The notes under the pieces were generated by a model, which was not told where the DNA came from, ran no database searches, and saw only the letters and a list, made by a program, of their open reading frames with translations. Below, in pieces: positions 24,727 to 32,035 of a stretch of 64,000 nt of DNA (its first letter is position 1; each line of letters opens with the position of its first letter). Origin of the DNA: Aldehydirespirator sp965116195 (GTDB lineage: Bacteria; Actinomycetota; Acidimicrobiia; Acidimicrobiales; Aldehydirespiratoraceae); contig OZ220491.1 of the NCBI GenBank assembly GCA_965116195.1, forward strand, positions 806,001 through 870,000, written 5' to 3'. Made by a program: the position numbers and the translations under genes.

Positions 24727-27123
24727 ATGGAACTAAAGCACTACCAGGAAAGGGCACTGGATCGTCTCTCAAGGTGGTTTGGGTATCTTTCGAGTAGCGG
24801 GGGATCACCGGCAGCCGCTTGGGAGGCGATGAGGTCAGAGGAGGAACTGTCGCCGAATTACCGAAGTCGCTCTTTGGCGGGTTCGAATAGGGCGATTCCA
24901 CATGTTTGCCTGAGGGTTCCCACTGGTGGTGGGAAGACGCTACTGGGGGTAGAGGCGGTGGCCCGATACGGTATGCGTACAGGTTTGGTACTCTGGATGG
25001 TTCCGAACAAGGCGATTTACGAGCAGACAAAGCGAGCGCTACGTAATCGCGAGCATCCATATAGGATGGTACTGGAAAGGGGCAGCGGTGGTCGTTTGAA
25101 GATACTGGAGAAGTCCGACAACTTTTCGCGAGCAGATATCGAGAGCTGCCTGTGCATCTTGCTCATCTCATTGCAGGCGGCAAACAGACGCAACAGCAAA
25201 GAGTTCTTGAAGATGTTTCAGGAATCGGGGTCGTACTCTACTTTCTTTCCGGACGAGGATGACGTGATCGGGCAAGAGTCGTTCCATGAGGACTATCCCT
25301 TTTTGGAACTTAAAGAGGGAAGGGTGGTGCGCACCCAGGCTAATGTACTCAAGATATGTGAACCCGTTATTATATTGGACGAAGCGCACAAGTCGTATGG
25401 TCGGGGTAATGCGCATGACAAACTGTGGAACACTTGGGTGGATCAATTCAATCCACGATTGGTGTTAGAATTGTCAGCTACGCCCGATCCTGAGAAAAGC
25501 AATATCCTGATCAATGTCAGCGGATTGGACCTCAAGGCAGAGGAGATGATCAAACTCCCGATCCATGTGACTGCATACGGAACTGCAGGGTCTTGGCAAG
25601 ATGTTATGAGAAGCGCAGAACACCAACTCAAAGACCTGTCTGATAAGGCTAGCCTATTGCCCGACGATCAGTATATTCGACCGATGGCTGTGGTCAGGGT
25701 ACCTCGTACCGGCAAGAGTCAGAAGGGTGGAGTGCATTTGCACGCAGAGGAGGTCCGTAGCTTTCTACTTCAGACCATAGGCTTGGCTGATGATGAAGTA
25801 AAGGTGCAGTCTGGTGAACTGAAGGAGTTGGCTGGTGAAGATTTGATGTCTGCTGACTGTCGGGTTAGATGGATCATCACGAAAGACGCTCTCAAGGAAG
25901 GTTGGGATTGTTCCTACGCATACATTCTCGTGCTGTTGGATAACACCAGCGCCAATATAACAGTAACTCAGATGATAGGGCGAGTGCTACGACAGCCCTA
26001 CGCTAGATTAACTGACATAGCTGAACTCAATCAATGCTATGTCCACTGTAGCGATGTCGATGTTGACAAGGCGGTGTCACATGTGCGGCAGGAACTCGAA
26101 AGAGAAGGATTCAGAGATCTGAAGAATCAGGTGTTCAGTCCGGAAAAGGCAGTCACCGGTCAGGCGGTGATCAGTAGTCGACGGTCGTTGTTCAGCAAAG
26201 AAGAAGCTCGTCTGCCTCAGGTTCTGTGTGAAGATGGGAGTGCTCTTGACTATGAGCAGCACATCTTGGCTGCTGTGAAATGGGATGAAATAGGCGCTCC
26301 ATCAGAGTGGCGCAATCTTACTCCGTCTGCTGGCAGCAGTACCGAGGTGCTGGACCTGGTGGAGGAAGACGTGTCCAAAGTTGTCAGCCACGACTCTGAG
26401 CCAACTGCACCGATCGTGCAAGGTCAACTTGATTTGGCGTGGTATGCGCGACAGTTGAAGGACAAGGTACCGAACCCGTGGCAAGCTGCCAGGATCGTGC
26501 TGGAAGCGGCGGAGATCATTTGCCAGGAAGGCTACGATTATAAGTGGATCAACAGCAGGAGTGCTGCGGTTGTTCGTAGACTCGCGCGACATATTGATGA
26601 CCGGGTAGATCAGTTCGCTGAGAAGGTATTGGTAGAGAAACTCAAGAGTGGTGAGATCAAGTTTGATATGGATATGCCCTTTGAGTTCAAAGACAGCTAC
26701 GAAGTTCGTGTTCCCATAGGTGAAATGGAGGTGAATTCTCAACGTAGTTTGTTCTCGCCTTTCTATTCTCACGATCTCAACTTGCTTGAACGCAGCTATG
26801 CGGTATTTCTGGATAAGCGTGAAACGATACGGTGGTGGCACAGGGTGATTGCCCGCGCCTCTGGTGAGTACAATCTGCAAGGATGGCGCAGAGACAGAGT
26901 GTATCCTGACTTCGTAGCTCTTTGCACTGACGATGTGATTCTGGTGCATGAGATGAAAGGCGGACATCTCGCCGGTAACAGTGATACCGATTACAAGAAG
27001 CGATTGTTGGGATGTTTGCAGCAGCACTTTGATACTTTGGGAACTGTGAGCATTCGCGGGGGGAATATGACGGGAGATTTCCGGATCATCTTTGAGAAAG
27101 ACATGCAGGAAATGCTTGTTTGA
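24727..27123 (+). CDS. res: Type III restriction enzyme Res subunit
   Basis: A 798-residue superfamily-2 helicase/translocase with a nuclease end. Walker A is VPTGGGKTLLG near residue 62, the DEAH box is ILDEAHKSYG near residue 218, and motif VI-like QMIGRVLRQP follows. The C-terminal PD-(D/E)xK-type nuclease reads VYPDFVAL then VHEMKGGH. It hydrolyses ATP to communicate between two Mod-bound sites and cuts unmodified DNA. The ATG abuts the mod TGA (TGAATG), so translation is coupled. Length is somewhat short for Res (often 900 or more) but all core motifs are present. Confidence 0.92.
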   Translation: MELKHYQERALDRLSRWFGYLSSSGGSPAAAWEAMRSEEELSPNYRSRSLAGSNRAIPHVCLRVPTGGGKTLLGVEAVARYGMRTGLVLWMVPNKAIYEQTKRALRNREHPYRMVLERGSGGRLKILEKSDNFSRADIESCLCILLISLQAANRRNSKEFLKMFQESGSYSTFFPDEDDVIGQESFHEDYPFLELKEGRVVRTQANVLKICEPVIILDEAHKSYGRGNAHDKLWNTWVDQFNPRLVLELSATPDPEKSNILINVSGLDLKAEEMIKLPIHVTAYGTAGSWQDVMRSAEHQLKDLSDKASLLPDDQYIRPMAVVRVPRTGKSQKGGVHLHAEEVRSFLLQTIGLADDEVKVQSGELKELAGEDLMSADCRVRWIITKDALKEGWDCSYAYILVLLDNTSANITVTQMIGRVLRQPYARLTDIAELNQCYVHCSDVDVDKAVSHVRQELEREGFRDLKNQVFSPEKAVTGQAVISSRRSLFSKEEARLPQVLCEDGSALDYEQHILAAVKWDEIGAPSEWRNLTPSAGSSTEVLDLVEEDVSKVVSHDSEPTAPIVQGQLDLAWYARQLKDKVPNPWQAARIVLEAAEIICQEGYDYKWINSRSAAVVRRLARHIDDRVDQFAEKVLVEKLKSGEIKFDMDMPFEFKDSYEVRVPIGEMEVNSQRSLFSPFYSHDLNLLERSYAVFLDKRETIRWWHRVIARASGEYNLQGWRRDRVYPDFVALCTDDVILVHEMKGGHLAGNSDTDYKKRLLGCLQQHFDTLGTVSIRGGNMTGDFRIIFEKDMQEMLV

Positions 27124-27195
27124 GTGTCGGACGCATGGGCGTAGCATGCGGTGTGGCTGTGGACGCTGTGGGCTGACGACTTGGGAAGGGGAGTC

Positions 27196-28338
27196 ATGGG
27201 ACCGCTTGATGGCATCAGAGTGATTGAGATCGCGGGTATCGGGCCGGGGCCTTTCTGCGCCATGATGCTGGCTGACATGGGCGCTGATGTGGTGAGGGTG
27301 GACAGGGCAGCGGCTGTGCGTGGCGGCGATCCGCGCCAGCCTCCTCGTGATCTGTTGAACCGGGGCCGTCGGTCGCTCGGAGTTGACCTCAAATCACCCG
27401 AGGGCACGGAGACGGTGCTCACCCTGGTTGAGGGGGCTGATGCTCTTTTGGAGGGCTTCCGTCCCGGAGTGGCTGAACGTCTCGGCATAGGGCCTGACGA
27501 CTGCCTGGCGCGCAATCCCGGGCTCGTCTACGGCAGGATGACGGGCTGGGGTCAAGACGGCCCCTACGCGCAGGCTGCCGGCCATGACCTCAACTACATC
27601 GCCCTGTCGGGAGCCCTGCATGCCATCGGCCGCCAAGGCGAGGCCCCGGTGCCCCCGCTCAACCTGGTCGGTGACTTCGGCGGAGGTGGCATGTACCTGG
27701 CCTTTGGCATGGTCTGCGCCCTGTTGGAGACTCGCTCCTCGGGACAGGGCCAGGTCGTGGATGCGGCCATGGTTGACGGTGCAGCATCTCTGATGACGGC
27801 GTTCTACGGGATGGTCGGATCGGGCTTCTGGAGCGAGGAGCGAGGCACCAACATGCTTGATTCCGGTGCCCATTTCTACAACGTGTATGAGACTGCTGAC
27901 GGCGGATACATATCGCTCGGGCCGATCGAGCCGCAGTTCTACGCAGAACTGCGACAACTTCTGGGATTGAGCGACGCTGAATGGGATGACCAGATGGATC
28001 GCTCACGCTGGCCTGACCTCAAACAGAAGCTCGCAGCACTGGTGGTGCAGCGCACCCGCGCTGAGTGGTGCGAACTGCTGGAGGGAACCGACACGTGCTT
28101 CGCTCCGGTGCTCTCCGTGGCCGACGCACCCGGTCATGCACACAACCGTGAACGCGCCACTTTCACAGAGGTGGCAGATGTGGTGCAGCCGAGCCCAGCC
28201 CCTCGCCTGAGCCGCACTCCGGGTGCCATACGGCGGCCCCCACCGCATGCTGGTCAGCACACCGAGGAGATCCTGGTTGAGTTGGGTTTCAACCCCGACC
28301 GGATCGCCAGGCTGCGTGCGTCAGGGGCCGTCGCTTGA
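27196..28338 (+). CDS. CaiB/BaiF CoA-transferase family protein (alpha-methylacyl-CoA racemase-like)
   Basis: A 380-residue family III CoA-transferase. It starts MGPLDGIRVIEIAGIGPGPF from an ATG with a GGGGAG site. The catalytic GHDLNYIALSGAL and GDFGGGG motifs and the N-terminal GADVVRVDR nucleotide-binding turn match alpha-methylacyl-CoA racemases (AMACR/MCR), which invert the 2-methyl branch of acyl-CoAs before beta-oxidation. It could also be a related acyl-CoA transferase. It lies just after the restriction island and marks the return to host-like composition. Confidence 0.88.
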   Translation: MGPLDGIRVIEIAGIGPGPFCAMMLADMGADVVRVDRAAAVRGGDPRQPPRDLLNRGRRSLGVDLKSPEGTETVLTLVEGADALLEGFRPGVAERLGIGPDDCLARNPGLVYGRMTGWGQDGPYAQAAGHDLNYIALSGALHAIGRQGEAPVPPLNLVGDFGGGGMYLAFGMVCALLETRSSGQGQVVDAAMVDGAASLMTAFYGMVGSGFWSEERGTNMLDSGAHFYNVYETADGGYISLGPIEPQFYAELRQLLGLSDAEWDDQMDRSRWPDLKQKLAALVVQRTRAEWCELLEGTDTCFAPVLSVADAPGHAHNRERATFTEVADVVQPSPAPRLSRTPGAIRRPPPHAGQHTEEILVELGFNPDRIARLRASGAVA

Positions 28339-28365
28339 GATCTGTGTTGAACTCGGGTTAGCTCC

Positions 28366-28746
28366 ATGGAGCCGACCTCTGTGGTCAGCGATGTACACGA
28401 CTGGTTCTCCTGGGTTGTGATCATCGCCAATGCTGTGGCCGGATTTTGGGCGCTTGCAGCACACTGGCGGCCCAGACTGAGGCACCGCTCGCTCTGGGTG
28501 CTGGTGGTGCTGGCGCAACTGACCATGTTCGTCCAGGCGGGTCTCGGAACATGGCTCATCGCCAGGGAAGACCGCCAAGCCCCCGACCTGCATGCCTTGT
28601 ATGGCTTCTCGGCGCTCATAGCGATCGGCATTGCCTACAGCTACCGCCAGCAACTGCGCGATCACCTCTGGCTTCTCTACGGCGGAACCGGGCTCTTCTT
28701 GATGGGCCTGGGTATCAGAGCCGTCCTGCTGGACAGCGTCGCCTGA
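28366..28746 (+). CDS. Small four-helix membrane protein, unknown function
   Basis: A 126-residue protein with four hydrophobic segments (WVVIIANAVAGFWALA, LWVLVVLAQLTMFVQAGL, FSALIAIGIAYSY, WLLYGGTGLFLMGLGIRAVL). The compact four-helix arrangement resembles conserved actinobacterial proteins of unknown function. It starts at an ATG 27 bp after the racemase stop and may share its transcript. Confidence 0.65.
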   Translation: MEPTSVVSDVHDWFSWVVIIANAVAGFWALAAHWRPRLRHRSLWVLVVLAQLTMFVQAGLGTWLIAREDRQAPDLHALYGFSALIAIGIAYSYRQQLRDHLWLLYGGTGLFLMGLGIRAVLLDSVA

Positions 28747-28756
28747 GGCTCGTCGG

Positions 28757-28868
28757 CGAAATTCCTGCCAAAAGGGGGAATAATCAACCGTGAAGTGCTC
28801 GTCGCGATGTACGTGCCGGAAATTCCTGCCAAAAGGGGGAATAATCGCTCCAAACAGCAGGAATTTGG
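28757..28868. repeat. 28-bp direct repeat with a 61-bp period and an inverted third element
   Basis: AAATTCCTGCCAAAAGGGGG plus AATAATC occurs at 28759 and at 28820, exactly 61 bp apart. A following CAGGAATTT (about 28857) is the inverse of its first nine bases. It lies between two convergent genes and could act as a bidirectional hairpin. Confidence 0.75.
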
Positions 28869-28925
28869 GGCTGAGGAGTGCCAAGGGGAGGAGTGCTAAG
28901 GGGAGGAGTGCTAAGGGGTGAGGTC
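28869..28925. repeat. 16-bp repeat at the 3' end of the cold-shock-like gene
   Basis: Three copies of GAGGAGTGCTAAGGG. The copy nearest the gene contains its stop codon (minus-strand TAG), so the stop region is triplicated. Confidence 0.8.
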
Positions 28926-29138
28926 GGGGGTTCCCATGTCAACCTCGGAACCCAGGTGAAGCCGGGTGGCCCGGCCTTCGCTGTCCAGGTCGAACTTGAC
29001 ACGCTGACCCTGCCGGAGCATACGGAACAGTGACCCTTCCAAGGCACCGTCTGCGAGGTCTACCTCGGCAAGGTCGGCCTCATTGACCACCACGCCGTCG
29101 CCTGTGACCGGGTCATAACTCTTGATCACGCCTTGCAC
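28911..29138 (-). CDS. Cold-shock-domain-like small protein
   Basis: A 75-residue product, VQGVIKSYDPVTGDGVVV at the N-terminus and GQRVKFDLDSEGRATRL in the second half, ending GSEVDMGTP. The pattern G-x-I-K-x-Y-D-x-x-x-G-x-G and V-x-F-D is a diverged OB-fold cold-shock domain that lacks the canonical aromatic RNP motifs. Related proteins are common in actinobacteria and presumably bind nucleic acid. The start is set to GTG 29138 because a -10 box stands 6 nt upstream; the frame is open to 29195 but that part belongs to the repeat array. Confidence 0.75.
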   Translation of the reverse strand: MQGVIKSYDPVTGDGVVVNEADLAEVDLADGALEGSLFRMLRQGQRVKFDLDSEGRATRLHLGSEVDMGTPDLTP

Positions 29139-29144
29139 ACCGCA

Positions 29145-29150
29145 AGCGTA
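29145..29150 (-). promoter_or_regulatory. -10 box of the cold-shock-like gene (leaderless)
   Basis: TACGCT on the minus strand lies 6 nt before the GTG at 29138. It lies inside what looks like the most decayed unit of the neighbouring repeat array. Confidence 0.45.
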
Positions 29151-29200
29151 GCGCAGGTTCCCCGGCAAGGGTTGACCAGAAAGTGCCCTCAGCAATCCCC

Positions 29201-29970
29201 GAGCGGATACGTGTGCGAGGGTTGCCCCGGCAGGGTTGATGACGAAAGTGTCCCCAGCATTCCCTGAGCGGAAACGCGTAAGCGGGTTCCCGTTGGCGTT
29301 GTGAACAGTGAGTGACCACAGATCGGATCACCGCACGCGGGGTCTCCTGGACTGTGAGGCGCTGCGCAACCCGATGGGGATGAGCGGATCACGCGCGCGG
29401 TTCCCTTCCGAGACCCTCTTGCCCCCAGCAAATTCTTCAGAGCGGATCACGCGCACGCGGGTTCCCCCAGCGCGACTTGAATGTGACGTTGTGGCAGCGT
29501 TCGACAACGACAACACTGCCATCAACGCGCACGCGGGTTCCCCCAGCGCGACTTGAATGTGACCCCGCCGGATGGTGAGCGGATCACGCGCGCGGGCTCC
29601 CCCCGGGCCTACCACCACCGAACGCACCACACTCTTGAGCGGATCACGCGCGCGCGGGCTCCCCCGCGCACATAGTCGACAAGCAACCCGAACGCCCAGA
29701 GCGGATCACGCGCGCGCGGGCTCCCCTAAACCCAACGCTCGGCAATGCGGATTGCCTGCGGGGCGGATCACGCGCACGCAGGCTCCCTCAACATCTGTGC
29801 ATGACATGGCGGCACGAGAGCGGATCACACACAGACGAGGGTTCCTCTAAACCCAACGCTCGGCGATGCAGATTGCCTACGGAGCGGATCACGCGCACGC
29901 AGGCTCCCTCAACATCTATGCATGACATGGCGGCACGAGAGGGGATCACACACAGACGAGGGTTCCTCAA
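29201..29970. CRISPR. Degenerate CRISPR-like array (type I-E-like repeat)
   Basis: About 13 repeats of 26 to 29 bp, consensus GAGCGGATCACGCGCGCGCG then GGCTCCCC, recur with a period of 55 to 65 bp (mostly 57 to 62). The shared CGG core falls at about 29204, 29269, 29324, 29385, 29443, a partial one near 29518, then 29580, 29640, 29702, 29764, 29821, 29885 and 29942. Sequences between are about 28 to 36 bp and mostly unique, except that the last four units are a duplicated pair. In reverse orientation the repeat (GGAGCCCGCGCGCGCGTGAT then CCGCTC) resembles type I-E repeats of actinomycetes, and 61 bp is the I-E spacing. Repeats vary too much for an active array, no cas gene is in the window, and no AT-rich leader is evident. 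Confidence 0.45.
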
Positions 29971-29988
29971 CAGGGCTGACAGTGCGAG

Positions 29989-29994
29989 TATTAT
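29989..29994 (+). promoter_or_regulatory. -10 box of the FakA-like gene (leaderless)
   Basis: TATTAT, a near-consensus -10 box, lies 7 nt before the ATG at 30002. Confidence 0.6.
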
Positions 29995-30001
29995 CGCTGA
30001 G

Positions 30002-31987
30002 ATGAGCGAGATTGCCTTCGACACCCTCGTTCTGCGTCGCGTGATGCACAGGTTCCATGACGGTCTCGCCGCTCATTGCCAAGCCCTCAACGACCTCAAT
30101 GTGTATCCCGTCCCCGATGGTGACACGGGCACGAACATGATGTTGACGATGCGTTCGGTGACTGACGGGATCAACGGTGTCAGCGACGACATGCAGTCGC
30201 TGTGCGATGCCATCGCTCACGCAACGCTGATGGGAGCACGCGGCAATTCTGGAGTGATCCTCGCAGAGATCATGCGCGGTATCACCAGCGTGCTGGATGA
30301 CGCTGCTGCAAACCGCAGACCTGTCAACGCACCCGTGGTGGCTCAAGCGCTGGTGAACGCCAGCGACAAGGCCTACGCAGCCGTTGCACGTCCCGTTGAG
30401 GGCACGATCCTCACGGTGATCCGAGAGGTCTCGGAGTCGGCACGAAAAGCAGCAGACGCCGGCGCGGGCCTTGTCGAGATGCTTGAGACAGCACAGGAGC
30501 AGGGTCACGACACCCTGCAACGCACGCCGCAGATGCTGGATGTGTTGGCCGAGGCGGGCGTGGTGGATGCGGGCGGCGCCGGGCTGTTGTTGCTGCTTGA
30601 TGCCTGCCTGTGCGAACTTGACGGCCGTCCCATGCCTGACGCTCCCACATCGCCCACAGGCGACACGTCTCGGGCTGGTGCGTCAAGCCCGCAGGCCGCC
30701 GCCACATCCAGCGCCGCCCATCCGGCTTATCGGGTTCATCCGACCGGCCATCCGGATCACGCAACCGGGCAGGAGTTCTCTGTCGCTGACCTCAGATACG
30801 AGGTGATGTTCCTGTTGGATGCTCCCGATGAGGCTGTAGACGGCTTCAAGAGCGATTGGCAGGATGTTGGAGACTCGATTGTGGTGGTTGGTGGCAAGGG
30901 ACTTTGGAATTGCCATATCCATACTGACGACATCGGTGCAGCAATCGAGGCGGGGATTGCTGTGGGGCGTCCGCACCGTATTCAGGTAACGGACCTTTTT
31001 GAGCAGGCCGCCGAGCATTCCATGCATCTGCACGCCACCGGCGACTCGGGGTGCGCCAGCGCAACTGCCGACACCGACATCGGCGCTGTCGCAAGTCGAG
31101 ATGCCGGTGCTGTTGCAGGCAGGGATACTGGTGCTGTTGCGGGCAGGGATACTGGTGCTGTTGCGGGCAGGGATACTGGTGCTGTTGCAGGTAGCGATAC
31201 CGGTGCTGTTGCAGGCAGGGACACCGGCACCGTCGCAAGCACGGACACTGGTGCGACCGACAGCGCGGCTGCCGACACCACTCACGGGGCTGACAAAATT
31301 CCCGCACCGGTCGCGATCTCCGACCCCGACCGCTGCGCGCTGGTGGCTGTTGGCGAAGGGCCGGGAGTTGCGGAAATCCTGACTTCGATGGGAGTCAGTC
31401 GTGTAGTGGCGGGCGGACAGTCCATGAACCCCTCAACAGCGGAACTGATCGCTGCCGTCAACTCACTGCCTGCGGGCAGGGTGCTCTTGCTGCCCAACAA
31501 CAAGAACATCATCCCGGTAGCCCAGCGGGTCAACGGAGAAACCCAACGGGAGGTGCATGTCGTGCCGACTCGCAACGTGATGGAAGGGATTGCCAGTCTG
31601 GTGGCTTTCTCGTCGCACGAAACCATCACAAAAAACGCCGAACAAATGCACAGAGTCGTCGAGGCCACGACCACCGGTGAGGTCACTCAGGCCGTGAGGG
31701 ATGCCTCTACGCAGGTTGGTCCCGTCCGCGCCGGCGACTGGCTCGGTGTCGGTCCCGATGCCATCACCTCTGTTGCGTCCGAGGTCGGCACTGCCGCCAC
31801 AACACTGCTTGACCGGATCATCATCAGGGCAGATCACGAACTGCTGACGGTCATTACCGGCGCAGATGCGGACGACGCAACCACGGCCGTCATCGAAGCC
31901 CACATGAGCCGGTGTCACCCTGAGGTTCAGGTTGAGGTGCAGTACGGCGGGCAGCCCCTCTACCCGTACTACTTCGGCTTCGAGTAG
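30002..31987 (+). CDS. fakA: FakA-like fatty acid / dihydroxyacetone kinase family protein
   Basis: A 661-residue protein. The N-terminal DhaL-type ATP-binding domain has NVYPVPDGDTGTNM and GARGNSGVILAEI (residues about 33-85). A middle domain has YEVMFLLDAPDE, and the C-terminal part has LLPNNKNIIPVAQ and VVPTRNVMEGIASL as in FakA/YloV. FakA phosphorylates fatty acids bound by FakB for entry into phospholipid synthesis together with PlsX. The gene precedes recG, as is usual. The frame is open to 29801 but the -10 box fixes the start at 30002. Residues about 360-418 contain tandem octapeptides (core DTGAVAGR). A second Pro/His/Thr-rich linker lies at about 215-255. Confidence 0.88.
   Translation: MSEIAFDTLVLRRVMHRFHDGLAAHCQALNDLNVYPVPDGDTGTNMMLTMRSVTDGINGVSDDMQSLCDAIAHATLMGARGNSGVILAEIMRGITSVLDDAAANRRPVNAPVVAQALVNASDKAYAAVARPVEGTILTVIREVSESARKAADAGAGLVEMLETAQEQGHDTLQRTPQMLDVLAEAGVVDAGGAGLLLLLDACLCELDGRPMPDAPTSPTGDTSRAGASSPQAAATSSAAHPAYRVHPTGHPDHATGQEFSVADLRYEVMFLLDAPDEAVDGFKSDWQDVGDSIVVVGGKGLWNCHIHTDDIGAAIEAGIAVGRPHRIQVTDLFEQAAEHSMHLHATGDSGCASATADTDIGAVASRDAGAVAGRDTGAVAGRDTGAVAGRDTGAVAGSDTGAVAGRDTGTVASTDTGATDSAAADTTHGADKIPAPVAISDPDRCALVAVGEGPGVAEILTSMGVSRVVAGGQSMNPSTAELIAAVNSLPAGRVLLLPNNKNIIPVAQRVNGETQREVHVVPTRNVMEGIASLVAFSSHETITKNAEQMHRVVEATTTGEVTQAVRDASTQVGPVRAGDWLGVGPDAITSVASEVGTAATTLLDRIIIRADHELLTVITGADADDATTAVIEAHMSRCHPEVQVEVQYGGQPLYPYYFGFE
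31080..31255. repeat. 24-bp in-frame repeat in fakA
   Basis: About seven units of GATACTGGTGCTGTTGCGGG plus CAGG encode DTGAVAGR-like octapeptides. The central copies are nearly identical and the outer ones diverged. Confidence 0.9.
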
Positions 31988-32006
31988 GCGAGTAGGCGAG
32001 TAGGCA
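31982..32006. repeat. Octamer repeat spanning the fakA stop
   Basis: GAGTAGGC is repeated three times. The first copy contains the TAG stop of fakA. Confidence 0.85.
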
Positions 32007-32035
32007 AGACACCAGGCTGAAGCCAGATCAAGATC

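Noticed and set aside
29801..30001. Longer start of the FakA-like protein
   Set aside because: The upstream frame translates CRISPR-like repeats, and TATTAT 7 nt before the ATG at 30002 marks the start.
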